28,719 nucleotides of DNA, taken from NCBI GenBank assembly GCA_934271255.1, contig CAKQQS010000011.1, positions 1 through 28,719 on the forward strand, written 5' to 3'. This DNA is from an uncultured Clostridia bacterium. Lineage in GTDB: Bacteria; Bacillota; Clostridia; Christensenellales; Borkfalkiaceae. Position 1 is the first letter of the stretch. Every line of letters begins with the position of its first letter. The notes beneath the pieces are model-generated. The model made no database searches and was not told the origin of the DNA. It worked only from the letters and a program-made list of their open reading frames with translations. Below are positions 1 through 8,509 of the stretch, one piece after another. The position numbers and the translations under genes are program-made.

Positions 1-123
1 CTTATACTTTCCAACTTCCGTATTCCTACTTCCGTCGTCAGCATAATCTCCATAACTATGCAGTTGTCAATCTTCATAAAACGGCATAAGCCGCCCGCCA
101 CCTTTTTTCGCGGTAGCCTACAT

Positions 124-152
124 ATAATACCATTATTAAAAATGTAAGTCAA
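124..152 (-). promoter_or_regulatory. Candidate sigma-A promoter pointing left, off the window
   Basis: On the minus strand TTGACT (147-152) and TATTAT (124-129) are separated by exactly 17 bases. It lies just past the end of the phosphoglucomutase gene and would drive something beyond the left edge. An open frame starting at an ATG at position 77 runs off the edge but has no convincing ribosome binding site, so the downstream product cannot be named. Confidence 0.45.
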
Positions 153-198
153 GCATTTTTTATCACTTTATCAATATTTTTGTAACTTTTTTTATTTT

Positions 199-1920
199 TC
201 AATACACGATTTTTTCAAACGCGTTTTTGATGTTTTCAAGGCGTATTTCTCCGTCTTTTTCGTCTTTTGCCTTAACCGAATAATACACTTTGAGTTTCGG
301 CTCGGTGCCGCTCGGTCTGACGCAGACGAATCCGCCGCCGTCAAGTTCGTACAGCAAACAGTTTATGCCGTCGTTGTCGAGCATTTCTATCGCGCCGTCG
401 TCCGTTCTTCTCGTACCGCGTTCGTAATCTCTCGTCGCGACGACTTTGACGTCCCCGATTTTATCGACCGTCTTTTTTCTCAACTTTTCGACGACGGCGT
501 TCATTTCGTCCATCGCGTAAAGTCCCGAAAACGCCTTGCTGACGTTTACGTCTTTAAAATACCCGTATTTAGCATATATCTCGGTAAGTCTTTTATACAC
601 GCTGCCGCCTATGTAATTATAATAACAAACCATTTCGGCGAACAACATGCTCGCAACGACCGCGTCTTTATCTCTCGCGTGAGTACCCCTTAAATATCCG
701 CAACTTTCTTCAAACCCGAAAACGAAAGTATGTTTACTGTCTATTTCGCTTTGGTGAATCTTTTCGCCGATAAACTTAAACCCGACGGGTACGTCGAAAA
801 GTTCGACGCCGTAATCGTCCGCTATCTTTTTCGCAAGCGCGGTCGACACAAAACTCTTTACCACCATAGCGTTTTTCGGCAACGCGTTTTCTTCTTTAAG
901 TCTTCTCAAAACGTAATCGAGCAAAAGGATGCCCGTCTGGTTGCCGTTCAGCGCGATAAACTCTCCCTTATCGTTTCTTACGGCGACGCCGAGTCTGTCG
1001 CAATCGGGATCGGTGCCGAACACGACGTCCGCGCCGAGTTTATCTGCAAGGTTTATACCCATCGTAAGCGTTTCTTTAAACTCGGGGTTAGGCAATTTTA
1101 CCGTAGAGAAGTTTACGTCCTTTTTCGTTTGTTCTTCGACAACGGTCGCGTTTATTCCGAGTCTTGTCAAAATAGTCGTTACGGGGACGAATCCGCTGCC
1201 GTGAACGGGCGTGTAAACCAACTTAATATCTTTGCCTACCCGTTTAACCGCTTCGTCCGAAAGAGTAAGTTTTAAAAGTTCGGCGTAATATTGTTCGTCC
1301 GTTTCTCTTCCTATAATATGAACGAATTTGTCGTTGATGCCGTTTACGCTTTCAAACCTTTTGTATTTTATATCGAAATAATCTTCGCACGAGTTTATGT
1401 ACCCGACGACCTTGTCGGTTGCCTCGGGCGACATCTGAGCGCCGTCTTCTCCGTACACCTTGTACCCGTTGTATTCTTTGGGATTATGGCTTGCCGTTAT
1501 CATTATGCCCGCCGTCGCTTTGTGATTTCTCACGCCGAACGAAAGCATGGGAACGGGACGAACGTCGTCGTAAATATAAACCGTAATTTCGTTTTCGGAC
1601 AAAACGCCCGCCGAGCACAGCGCGAACAACTCGCTGTTCTTTCTCGTATCGTAAGAAATGACGACGCCTTTATCCATAGCCGCCTTTCCCAACGTTTTGA
1701 TATAATTCGCAAGTCCCTGCGTCGCTTTTATTACCGTGTAAACGTTCATCATGTTCGTACCCGCGCCGAGTATACCGCGCATACCCGCCGTGCCGAAATC
1801 GAGAGTCTTGCCGAAACGGTATTCTATCTCTTTATCGTTGCCCTTTACCGAAATCAAATCGTCTTTCAGTTCCTGATATTTTACTCCGCCTAACCATTTA
1901 TCGTATTCTTTTTCAAACAT
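199..1920 (-). CDS. pgcA: Phosphoglucomutase / phosphomannomutase (alpha-D-phosphohexomutase)
   Basis: Interconverts glucose 1-phosphate and glucose 6-phosphate in the cytoplasm, feeding glycogen/glucan products into glycolysis or making precursors for envelope sugars. At 573 residues it has the usual length of Firmicutes PgcA. The phosphoserine loop TASHNPKEYNG is near residues 142-152 (Ser144), the metal loop DPDCDRLG follows in the middle, the sugar loop GFEESCGY comes next, and the C-terminal phosphate-binding loop reads RPSGTEPKLKVY. I prefer the ATG at 1920, which has GGGTGA upstream; an in-frame GTG at 1929 would add three residues. It is the last gene of dapF-dapL-malQ-pgcA and starts 26 bases after malQ. 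Pairing with malQ, whose maltodextrin products are phosphorolysed to glucose 1-phosphate, fits this role. Mannose versus glucose preference cannot be read from the sequence. Confidence 0.95.
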   Translation of the reverse strand: MFEKEYDKWLGGVKYQELKDDLISVKGNDKEIEYRFGKTLDFGTAGMRGILGAGTNMMNVYTVIKATQGLANYIKTLGKAAMDKGVVISYDTRKNSELFALCSAGVLSENEITVYIYDDVRPVPMLSFGVRNHKATAGIMITASHNPKEYNGYKVYGEDGAQMSPEATDKVVGYINSCEDYFDIKYKRFESVNGINDKFVHIIGRETDEQYYAELLKLTLSDEAVKRVGKDIKLVYTPVHGSGFVPVTTILTRLGINATVVEEQTKKDVNFSTVKLPNPEFKETLTMGINLADKLGADVVFGTDPDCDRLGVAVRNDKGEFIALNGNQTGILLLDYVLRRLKEENALPKNAMVVKSFVSTALAKKIADDYGVELFDVPVGFKFIGEKIHQSEIDSKHTFVFGFEESCGYLRGTHARDKDAVVASMLFAEMVCYYNYIGGSVYKRLTEIYAKYGYFKDVNVSKAFSGLYAMDEMNAVVEKLRKKTVDKIGDVKVVATRDYERGTRRTDDGAIEMLDNDGINCLLYELDGGGFVCVRPSGTEPKLKVYYSVKAKDEKDGEIRLENIKNAFEKIVY

Positions 1921-1946
1921 TTTAATCACCCGTTATATATTTAATG

Positions 1947-3452
1947 TTATTCGTTTCTGTTAAAAGTTTCGTTGTACCCTGCCATTTTTTTCACTAATTC
2001 TTCGGTGAAATATTTGTCGCTTATTCTTACCGACCAGTTTTCGTCCCCGACGACTCCCGGCGTGTTTATTCTGTACTCGCCGTCCAAAAGCAACAAATCG
2101 TGCATAGGTATAATCGCTAGATTTGACTCGCTTGCAAGCGCAAGTTCGAGCATACCTTCGGCTACCGACTTGTCCGAATTGAGCCTTTTGGTTATTTTAG
2201 CGTAATCGAGTTCTTGCCGAACCATTCTTATATGGTTCTTCTTCAACTCTCCGTCAAGGCTTTTTACAAGTCCCAGCAAAGTGTCGTTATCGTGCGTACC
2301 CGTATAGCAAACGCTGTTCTCTTTGATGTTTTCCAACAAATACGGGTTGTCCCCGTTGCCGTCGAACGCGAACGAAATAACTTTCATTCCCCTGAACCCC
2401 GTCGACTTCAACAACGCGTAAACCCCGTCGTCGAGCGTGCCTAAATCTTCGGCGATAAACCTGTCGCAAGGGTAAATCTTTTTAAGTTTATTGAAAATGC
2501 TTTTGCCGACGCTGTCTTTCCATTCGCCGCCAACCGCCGTCTTTTCACCCGCTTTAACGCTGTAAAACCTGTCGAACGCCCTGAAATGGTCGAGGCGTAC
2601 CACGTCGTACAGTTCGAGCGATTTCGTGATTCTTTCTATCCACCATTCGTAACCGCGTTTCGATTGATAATCGACGTCGTAAACGGGATTGCCCCAAAGT
2701 TGTCCGTCTTTACTGAAATAATCGGGCGGAACCCCCGCGACTTCGGTAGGCGCGTAATTGTCGTCGAGTTTAAAGTTTTTGGGGTTTGCCCAAACGTCTG
2801 CGCTCGCGTAAGAAACGTAAAACGGAATATCGCCTATTATCTTGACGTCGTTATCGTTCGCGTACATTTTGAGTTTAAGCCATTGCTTTTTAGCGATATA
2901 CTGAACGAACAGCCAGAAATCCACGTCTTTCGCGTATTTTTTTCCGACGCTTTCCATAGCGAAAGGAGTTCTCGTTTTAACGCGGAGTTTCCACTTTGAA
3001 AAGTCGTCGCCCGCTTTCGTATGCGAAGAAATCGCCTTGAACAACGCGTAGTCCGTATACTTGCCGTTTTCTTTAAAGGTTACGAACGCTCTTTCGGTAA
3101 CGTCGAAATTGCCGAACGCCTTCCTTAAAAGTTTCATTTGCTTTTTACGAACGGTCGTGTAGTTTATCTTTTTATAAAAATGGCATTTTCTCTCGTCTAA
3201 ATCTTCCCGCGTTACGAGTCCGCGTTTAAACAGGTCTTCGGGATCGACGAACAGCGGGTTTATAGACGTCGACGACACGGACATATACGGCGAATTACCC
3301 GTTCCCGTTTCGACGAGCGGTAATATTTGCCAGTAACGCCAGCCGCTGCTTTTCAAAAAATCCACGAACGCGTACGCCTGTTTGCCAAAGTTCCCTATGC
3401 CGTAATCTCCGCCTAGCGAAAATATCGGCATCAAAACCCCACTTTCTCTCAT
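1947..3452 (-). CDS. malQ: 4-alpha-glucanotransferase (GH77, amylomaltase)
   Basis: Disproportionates alpha-1,4-glucans, transferring maltosyl and longer units between maltodextrins or glycogen and releasing glucose. The 501-residue length is normal for the bacterial enzyme. Visible GH77 signatures are the N-terminal GNSPYMSVSSTSINP, GDIPFYVSYASADVW, the nucleophile in VRLDHFRAF (Asp288), the acid/base in FIAEDLG (Glu335) and the transition-state Asp in TGTHDNDT (Asp388). The start codon overlaps the dapL stop as ATGA, with AGGAG just upstream inside the dapL end, so the two are almost certainly translationally coupled. It sits directly upstream of phosphoglucomutase in the same transcript, forming a small glucan-use module attached to lysine biosynthesis genes. 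Confidence 0.96.
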   Translation of the reverse strand: MRESGVLMPIFSLGGDYGIGNFGKQAYAFVDFLKSSGWRYWQILPLVETGTGNSPYMSVSSTSINPLFVDPEDLFKRGLVTREDLDERKCHFYKKINYTTVRKKQMKLLRKAFGNFDVTERAFVTFKENGKYTDYALFKAISSHTKAGDDFSKWKLRVKTRTPFAMESVGKKYAKDVDFWLFVQYIAKKQWLKLKMYANDNDVKIIGDIPFYVSYASADVWANPKNFKLDDNYAPTEVAGVPPDYFSKDGQLWGNPVYDVDYQSKRGYEWWIERITKSLELYDVVRLDHFRAFDRFYSVKAGEKTAVGGEWKDSVGKSIFNKLKKIYPCDRFIAEDLGTLDDGVYALLKSTGFRGMKVISFAFDGNGDNPYLLENIKENSVCYTGTHDNDTLLGLVKSLDGELKKNHIRMVRQELDYAKITKRLNSDKSVAEGMLELALASESNLAIIPMHDLLLLDGEYRINTPGVVGDENWSVRISDKYFTEELVKKMAGYNETFNRNE

Positions 3453-4642
3453 ATTTTACTCCTTTGTATCAGCGCCTTTAATCGGTCGACTGCGATTTTC
3501 GTATCTTCGTAACTCGAAAAGGCGGTCAGCCTTAAAAAACCTTCTCCGCTTTCACCGAACCCTACGCCCGGCGTGGTTACGATATTCGCTTCATATAAAA
3601 GTTTATCGAAAAACTCCCAAGATGTCAAGGGATACGGGCATTTCATAAAAATATACGGCGAATTTTCTCCGCCGACGTACCAGACGTTTAACTCTTTCAG
3701 CGTTTCGGTTATCAATTCGGCGTTCCTTAAATAATACGCGACGTTGTTCGCCACCTCTTTTTTGCCCTTTTTACTAAACGTCGCCTCCGCTCCGCGTTGT
3801 ACTATATACGATGTTCCGTTACTTTTGACGCTTTGTCTTTTTTTATACAGCTCGTTTAACGAAAAGCCGTCTCTTTTCAACTCTTTCGGTATGGTAACGT
3901 AACCGCATCTGACTCCCGTAAACCCCGCGTTTTTTGAAAACGACGAGAACTCTATCGCCACTTCTTTCGCCCCGTCGATTTCGTAAATCGTTTTAGGATA
4001 CTTACCCGTTATATACGAATAATACGCTCTGTCGAAAAAAATAACTCCGCCGGTTTCTTTTGCGAATTCAACCCACTTTTTCAATCCTTGTTCGTCGTAA
4101 ACCGCGCCCGTAGGGTTTGCGGGCGAACAAAGATAAATTATATCTCCCGCCGTGTTTTCGTCGGGCAATGGTAAAAAGCCGTTTTCGTAAGTCGCCCGTA
4201 TTTTAAAAATCTTTCTTCCGTCGACGACGTTCGCGTCTTCGTAAGCGGGGTAATCGGGATCCGTTATCAAAACGGAATCGTCTTTTGAGAACAATTCCAA
4301 CACGGCTGCCAAATCCGACTTTGCCCCGTCCGACACGAACACTTCGTCCTGCTCCGTTTTTACTCCGAACTCTTCGTACTCGTTAACTATTTTTTCTTTT
4401 AAAAAAGAATACCCGCCGTACGGACCGTACCCCCTGAACGTCTTCTTTCTGCCGAGTTCCGCGCTCGCCTTTTTCATAGCCTTTACGCACGATTTGGGAA
4501 TGGGTAAAGTTACGTCCCCTATCCCCATTCTTATAACTTTCGCCGTAGGGTGAGTTTTTTCGTACTCTTCCACCCTTTCAGCCACTTTGCCGAACAAATA
4601 CGTATGCGTTAAGTTTTTCAATCCTTCGTTTAATTCAATCAT
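3449..4642 (-). CDS. dapL: LL-diaminopimelate aminotransferase
   Basis: A PLP-dependent class I/II aminotransferase that makes LL-2,6-diaminopimelate from tetrahydrodipicolinate and glutamate in one step, bypassing the succinylase and acetylase routes to lysine and meso-DAP. The 397 residues match the family (about 400). The N-terminal IRMGIGDVTLPIPK and the GYGPYGGYSFLKEKI stretch are typical of DapL, SPANPTGA is the cofactor-site segment, and SFSKNAGFTGVRCGY carries the Schiff-base lysine (Lys237). Its start lies 8 bases inside the end of dapF, and its stop overlaps the malQ start. The direct partnership with dapF (next step of the same pathway) makes the DapL assignment firmer than a generic aminotransferase call. 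Confidence 0.95.
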   Translation of the reverse strand: MIELNEGLKNLTHTYLFGKVAERVEEYEKTHPTAKVIRMGIGDVTLPIPKSCVKAMKKASAELGRKKTFRGYGPYGGYSFLKEKIVNEYEEFGVKTEQDEVFVSDGAKSDLAAVLELFSKDDSVLITDPDYPAYEDANVVDGRKIFKIRATYENGFLPLPDENTAGDIIYLCSPANPTGAVYDEQGLKKWVEFAKETGGVIFFDRAYYSYITGKYPKTIYEIDGAKEVAIEFSSFSKNAGFTGVRCGYVTIPKELKRDGFSLNELYKKRQSVKSNGTSYIVQRGAEATFSKKGKKEVANNVAYYLRNAELITETLKELNVWYVGGENSPYIFMKCPYPLTSWEFFDKLLYEANIVTTPGVGFGESGEGFLRLTAFSSYEDTKIAVDRLKALIQRSKI

Positions 4643-5402
4643 AATCTATGCTCCCGCAAAACACCTTCTTCGCTTCGCCCGAAAGGTACGCTCTGCCGTT
4701 GTCGATACGCGCTTTCAGCACGCCCCCTTTAAACTTTAAAACGTACTCTTTTTCCGTCGCGCCCGTCTTTTTCAACGCAACCGCGACGGCTATGCTTCCG
4801 CTCCCGCAGGAAAAGGTTTCGCCGCTGCCTTTTTCGTATACTCTTACTTCTGCGTTTCCGCCCGCGCCTTTAACGACGAACTCAACGTTAACGTTCCCGC
4901 AAAAGCGTTCGCTTTCCCGCGTCTTTTTTGAAAGTTTTTCGATATTAAGTCCGTTCAGGTCGTCGACGAAAGTTACCGCGTGGACGTTGCCGACGTCGAC
5001 TACCGTATATTTCCTTTTACCTACAATAAAATCGGGCAGCAGTTCGTACTTGCCCATATCCGCCGTGAACAGCCCGTTTAATTCTTTATAAACAACCCTT
5101 TTGCCGACGCTCGTTTTTATTACGGCGGTATCTTTTCCCGTCCCGTCGGTAACAAGTTTACCGACGCACCGCAAAGCGTTTCCGCAAATGTTCCCCAAAC
5201 TTCCGTCTGCGTTGAACATCGTCATTTCCGCGTCGCAGTCCGTTGTCTGCGATATAACGACCAACCCGTCCGAGCCGATGCCGAATCGTCTGTTAGAAAG
5301 ATTTCGGGCGAGCGTCGGTAAATCCAAACCCGTAACGTCCGTTTGCCCGACGTAGATATAGTCGTTGCCCGCGCCCTGCATTTTTACGAAAGGTATTATC
5401 AT
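4635..5402 (-). CDS. dapF: Diaminopimelate epimerase
   Basis: Converts LL-diaminopimelate to meso-diaminopimelate, the peptidoglycan cross-linking residue and lysine precursor. It is 255 residues long, slightly short but within the family range. The two catalytic cysteines are visible: Cys73 in NADGSLGNICGNALRC and Cys199 in GETFSCGSGS. KMQGAGNDYIY at the N-terminus is the usual opening. It is the first gene of the four-gene operon and overlaps dapL by 8 bases. A SD-like AAAGGA sits only about two bases before the ATG, which is unusually close. No strong promoter is visible between the terminator at 5419-5442 and the gene, so expression may rely on read-through of that terminator. Confidence 0.96.
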   Translation of the reverse strand: MIIPFVKMQGAGNDYIYVGQTDVTGLDLPTLARNLSNRRFGIGSDGLVVISQTTDCDAEMTMFNADGSLGNICGNALRCVGKLVTDGTGKDTAVIKTSVGKRVVYKELNGLFTADMGKYELLPDFIVGKRKYTVVDVGNVHAVTFVDDLNGLNIEKLSKKTRESERFCGNVNVEFVVKGAGGNAEVRVYEKGSGETFSCGSGSIAVAVALKKTGATEKEYVLKFKGGVLKARIDNGRAYLSGEAKKVFCGSIDYD

Positions 5403-5418
5403 AGTCCTTTAAAAATTA

Positions 5419-5442
5419 AAGGCGGGTTTTTAAACCTGCCTT
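5419..5442 (-). terminator. Hairpin terminator between the membrane protein and dapF
   Basis: Eleven-base arms with one mismatch (AAGGCGGGTTT / AAACCTGCCTT) are followed on the minus strand by the T-rich run TTTAATTTTT. It sits immediately after the stop of the upstream membrane protein and just before dapF. Confidence 0.7.
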
Positions 5443-5448
5443 CATTAG

Positions 5449-6390
5449 TTATATATCCATTTTGTTTAGCAGTTTCTCTTCTTCGCGAAGTTCTTTCGGA
5501 ACGACGATGTTGTCGTAGGAAACGTAGAACTTTTTCTTTTCCACCGTATAATAATGCACGAACTGTAAAGATACGAAATAAAGCGACAGTATGGGAATTA
5601 AAATCAAAAGCCCTACGCCGAAAGTAAAAATAGCGATGCTTACGATGAAATACATTGCGAAAATCTCCGCGATCAGGCAAACCGAAAATATCGTCAGAAA
5701 GTCCGAAAAACTGCTTTTGAACATTCTCTTGATGCCTTCTTTTACCGAGCCTTTCGTGATTACAGCCGGTACGCAATTAGATAAAAATCCTTTTGCGGTG
5801 GCGTCGATGGCGAAAAATACCGTCGTTGCGATGAATATCGCAAACAGCCCCAACGACGAGCCCGTAAAATACATTATGACGAAAATTACCGCTATCTCCA
5901 AAATGTTTACGAGCGTAATGACCGCCGCCAAGAAAAGTTGCGAAAGCATGTTCATTTTCACGTCTTGCATCAAGCACATTACGAACCCGCGATGAGTAAG
6001 GCTGGACATATGATCGTTTATGACTTTACCGAGCGCGTAATCGCCCATTCCCGAAAAGAATCTGTAAAGCAACAGTCCTACTGCCAAAATTATCAGAATA
6101 CACGTTAAACTGCTTATATGATTCGCAATGTAGGTCGACATGACTTTAACCGAATTACGGAACGTTTCTACGCTTATATCGACGTCGACGAATACGTTTT
6201 TGATAAGCAGATACCCGTTATGCATAACGTCGGTAATACCCGCTTTTTTCAAAATGTCGCCGTAGCCGATATGCAGTCCCGCAATGCAGCAACCGAAAAT
6301 TACTACAAGCCATATAAGTTTATATAACAGCAATTTATACACTTGTTTAAAGTTGGCAATCAATACCTGAATAGCATACTTAAATCGCAT
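5449..6390 (-). CDS. Unrecognised polytopic membrane protein
   Basis: I do not recognise a family. The 313 residues contain about six hydrophobic segments: roughly 23-45, 90-112, 150-172, 174-195, 228-250 and 252-275. A short amphipathic start rich in Lys/Tyr precedes them, and a charged C-terminal tail of about 35 residues ends in several Glu and Lys. No catalytic motif, transporter signature or signal peptide cleavage site stands out. It has a good ribosome binding site (AAGGAG) before the ATG. It lies 52 bases downstream of the Rho-like gene and is separated from it only by a hairpin without a T tract, so the two may be co-transcribed. The general layout recalls the large group of uncharacterised Firmicutes six-helix membrane proteins, but that is only an impression. 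Confidence 0.85.
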   Translation of the reverse strand: MRFKYAIQVLIANFKQVYKLLLYKLIWLVVIFGCCIAGLHIGYGDILKKAGITDVMHNGYLLIKNVFVDVDISVETFRNSVKVMSTYIANHISSLTCILIILAVGLLLYRFFSGMGDYALGKVINDHMSSLTHRGFVMCLMQDVKMNMLSQLFLAAVITLVNILEIAVIFVIMYFTGSSLGLFAIFIATTVFFAIDATAKGFLSNCVPAVITKGSVKEGIKRMFKSSFSDFLTIFSVCLIAEIFAMYFIVSIAIFTFGVGLLILIPILSLYFVSLQFVHYYTVEKKKFYVSYDNIVVPKELREEEKLLNKMDI

Positions 6391-6410
6391 TTTTAACGCT
6401 CCTTGTCTTT

Positions 6411-6441
6411 CGTCTTTACCCTAGTAGTTTATGTAAAGACG
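6411..6441 (-). other. Intercistronic hairpin without a T tract
   Basis: Perfect nine-base arms CGTCTTTAC and GTAAAGACG enclose a 13-base loop between the Rho-like gene and the membrane protein gene. No T run follows, so it looks more like an mRNA-processing or stability hairpin, or a weak or Rho-dependent stop, than a classical terminator. Confidence 0.5.
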
Positions 6442-6442
6442 A

Positions 6443-7780
6443 TTATAAAGTTTCGAGAATATTTTTTAATTCGTCAAGATTCGTAACCGTTTTTATCTCG
6501 TCGATTATTTCGTCGCTTTCCGCTTCGCCTTTTATTATCTTCTTTCTTATGTTTTTAGCCGCTTTATACACCGCTTCGTCCATAAGTTGTTTTTCGTGTC
6601 GCGACGAACTGTCTATAAGGTCTATCGCGGGGTACGTTCTTATCGACGCAAGATATTTCTTCAAGGCAAGTTTCCAACCGCAAATGGACAGAATACGTTT
6701 TGCGAGAACTTTGTAGTCGTCCACGTCTTTGAGAGTACCGATAACCGTAACGCTCCCCTTTTCGCAGTTTCTTGCGTAACCGAAATATTTGACTATCTCT
6801 TCAATCGCTTCGTCCGCAGTCAGGGATTTGTTGCCTTTGCTTATCGCTTCGAAACACTCGTTCACCGAGTCGATTACGACTACCACGTCTTCGCCTTCGC
6901 TAGACAACCTTTTAGCCCTGCCGAAAGCGATTTTCGTCGTGTAATAGTTGTTCTTTTGTCCGAGTTGCATCGACGAATAATAACATTCGCAGTCAAGATT
7001 GTTCTTTATATAGTTGTATTCGTCGCCCCTGCCCGAAAGCAACGCGACTATGACTTTCGTGTTCGGGTTGTTTTTGTTCACGCCTTTAAGAATACTCGCT
7101 ACGGCGGTGGTCAAACCCGTTTCGTCCCCGTCGGCGACGATTACGCCCCTTGCTCCTTTATATAACGGAACGAACGTGTCGATTATAAACGACATCGCGT
7201 CGCCCCCGTTTACGTTGATTTTTTCGGGGGTTAAAAGTTGAGCCGTTTCGCAATACTCTACGATTTTTCTCTTTTCGGGTTTCTCTCCGTTTATTTCCAG
7301 AATGTCTACGACTACGGGAACGGCGTTGTCTTTTATCTTAGCCACGTTCGCTTTTACCACGTCGCCGTCTTCCAAATCCGTAACGGAAGTTATGAGTTTC
7401 GGAAAAATGTACGGCGCGACACCCGTCGACGCGTAATCTTCGTCGCTTAAAAATCCGCCCGTTTTATCACCGCAATAAACCCCTGTGAACTCATATTCTT
7501 TTTCCGGATCGCTGTAATCGGCGGGCGGCGCAGATAACGTTACCGTATCGTTTTTAGTTTCTATAACCGCATTCTTTCTCGGACGACCGGGACCTTTTTT
7601 CCTTTTAGGAGCAACTTTTATGTTGCCTTCCTGCACGTCCAGAACCAGCCTTATCAAATCTTCTTTTTTCATCGTGCTGGGGCTCGATATTCCGAGCGAC
7701 CCCGCATACACCCAAATGGCTCTTACGTTAGTATTCAATAATTCTTCGTAAGTGTAACCCTTATCTTTGATTTCTTGCAT
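6443..7780 (-). CDS. Rho-like protein with a degenerate ATP-binding site
   Basis: The 445 residues follow the plan of transcription termination factor Rho. Residues 1-50 resemble the Rho N-terminal helical domain. A basic linker follows, including an AT-hook-like GPGRPRK (63-69), then a poorly conserved RNA-binding region (about 95-165) and the RecA-like core (190-400). Core landmarks align well: GARGVIVA (about 210-216), VIVALL (243-248), Walker B VVVVIDS (Asp304), YFGYARN, GSVTVIGTL, YPAIDL and an arginine-finger-like SSSRHEK (Arg394). The P-loop, however, reads DGDETGLTT, with Leu223 where the essential lysine should be, and the Rho catalytic Glu (LIDERPEE) is Gly250 in LLSGRGDE. It therefore probably does not hydrolyse ATP like canonical Rho. 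The start has AGGAG nearby and a promoter upstream. A true Rho presumably exists elsewhere in the genome. Confidence 0.85.
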   Translation of the reverse strand: MQEIKDKGYTYEELLNTNVRAIWVYAGSLGISSPSTMKKEDLIRLVLDVQEGNIKVAPKRKKGPGRPRKNAVIETKNDTVTLSAPPADYSDPEKEYEFTGVYCGDKTGGFLSDEDYASTGVAPYIFPKLITSVTDLEDGDVVKANVAKIKDNAVPVVVDILEINGEKPEKRKIVEYCETAQLLTPEKINVNGGDAMSFIIDTFVPLYKGARGVIVADGDETGLTTAVASILKGVNKNNPNTKVIVALLSGRGDEYNYIKNNLDCECYYSSMQLGQKNNYYTTKIAFGRAKRLSSEGEDVVVVIDSVNECFEAISKGNKSLTADEAIEEIVKYFGYARNCEKGSVTVIGTLKDVDDYKVLAKRILSICGWKLALKKYLASIRTYPAIDLIDSSSRHEKQLMDEAVYKAAKNIRKKIIKGEAESDEIIDEIKTVTNLDELKNILETL

Positions 7781-7842
7781 AATAAACTCCTGTCGCAGGT
7801 TTTTTTAGCCGTTGCGAAAAACAAAACCACCCGATTATATAC

Positions 7843-7871
7843 ATTATAGCACAAAGCGGTAATTTTGTACA
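7843..7871 (-). promoter_or_regulatory. Sigma-A promoter of the Rho-like gene
   Basis: On the minus strand TGTACA (7866-7871) and a perfect TATAAT (7843-7848) are 17 bases apart. The sequence just before the -10 is TGTGC, the same as in the promoter at 12300-12328. The predicted leader is about 55 bases. Confidence 0.65.
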
Positions 7872-7941
7872 TTATATTTAGAGAATAATTATTTTTTTAT
7901 TACGGCGCGTCAGAAAAAATGACATAAACGATAAAAAAGCA

Positions 7942-7970
7942 TTGACAACGGGTTGCTTTTGTTGTATAAT
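7942..7970 (+). promoter_or_regulatory. Consensus sigma-A promoter of the tRNA-Arg region
   Basis: Perfect TTGACA (7942-7947) and TATAAT (7965-7970) with 17-base spacing. It is the only strong forward promoter before the tRNA-Arg gene. Its transcript would run through the decayed tRNA copy and the repeat element before reaching the intact tRNA. Confidence 0.8.
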
Positions 7971-7990
7971 AATTAGGCTTTTAACAAAGA

Positions 7991-8085
7991 AACGGCAACC
8001 TTCGGTTCCTTATCATTCCACAACTTTATATTTTAATTTACACATCATTAGCGATGGCTCGATAGAGCATCGGTCTACGGAACCG
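7991..8085 (+). repeat. Direct repeat, upstream copy: tRNA leader plus 5' part of tRNA
   Basis: This 95-base stretch matches 8203-8297 closely from AACGGCAACCTTCGG onward, with a few substitutions and two compensating one-base indels. It contains the leader and the first part of a tRNA-Arg, and together with its partner exactly brackets the 117-base element at 8086-8202. Confidence 0.8.
8041..8085 (+). pseudogene. Truncated tRNA-Arg copy
   Basis: The sequence carries the 5' acceptor strand, a damaged D-arm (GATGGCTCGATAG instead of CTCAACTGGATAG) and an intact anticodon stem-loop identical to the functional gene. It then diverges right after the anticodon stem (AACCG), so the variable loop, T-arm and 3' acceptor strand are missing. 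It cannot be a working tRNA. Confidence 0.75.
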
Positions 8086-8202
8086 CGTCAAAGTACGCTA
8101 CACCCTGCGCAATTGCCGCAGACGGCATTTGCTCAAACGTTTCGCGACTTTTCCTTTTCCCAAAAAGTTTTGCAAGCAAATACTTTTCGGGAGCCCTGAT
8201 AT
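8086..8202 (-). repeat. Structured intergenic repeat element, copy 1
   Basis: Read on the minus strand this starts with GGGCTCCCGAAAA, forms a nested hairpin (core 8159-8191, arms CCCAAAAAG / CTTTTCGGG around TTGC/GCAA), continues GGGAAAAGG, and ends with a TTGCGCAGGGTGTAGC stretch close to ACTTTG. The same order of blocks is seen in the opposite orientation at 9475-9620. No coding capacity is evident. It is exactly bracketed by the two 95-base tRNA-leader repeats. Confidence 0.6.
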
Positions 8203-8331
<129 letters not shown>

Positions 8332-8340
8332 CGAAATAAA

Positions 8341-8386
8341 AATCCGAACCGTCGGCTCAAACGAGCAAACGGTTCGGATTTTTTTT
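8341..8386 (+). terminator. Bidirectional Rho-independent terminator after tRNA-Arg
   Basis: Twelve-base perfect arms AATCCGAACCGT and ACGGTTCGGATT are followed by a run of T. The minus strand also reads into TTTTTATTT, so it can stop transcripts from both sides. Confidence 0.9.
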
Positions 8387-8509
8387 ACTATACAATTAAA
8401 GTCCTTATGCGTTACATAACTCAATTAGTTGCATTTTTCTTAAACCTTAGGTTTAAACCGCTTGGCGAACGTCTTTTTAAGCAGAGCTTTATTTTCACAA
8501 GAACGACCG

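Noticed and set aside
1..77. Partial minus-strand ORF starting at 77 and leaving the window
   Set aside because: Promoter-like boxes exist upstream, but there is no ribosome binding site and too little sequence to support a gene.
730..1275. Plus-strand open frame of 181 codons (and several similar ones across 900-7500)
   Set aside because: Lies opposite the phosphoglucomutase gene; no SD, no family features, and the host's GC-patterned codons leave long antisense frames open throughout this region.
8440..8459. AT-rich palindromes around GGTTTAAACC
   Set aside because: Short, in a spacer, not repeated nearby, and consistent with chance or leftovers of the pseudogene's downstream region.
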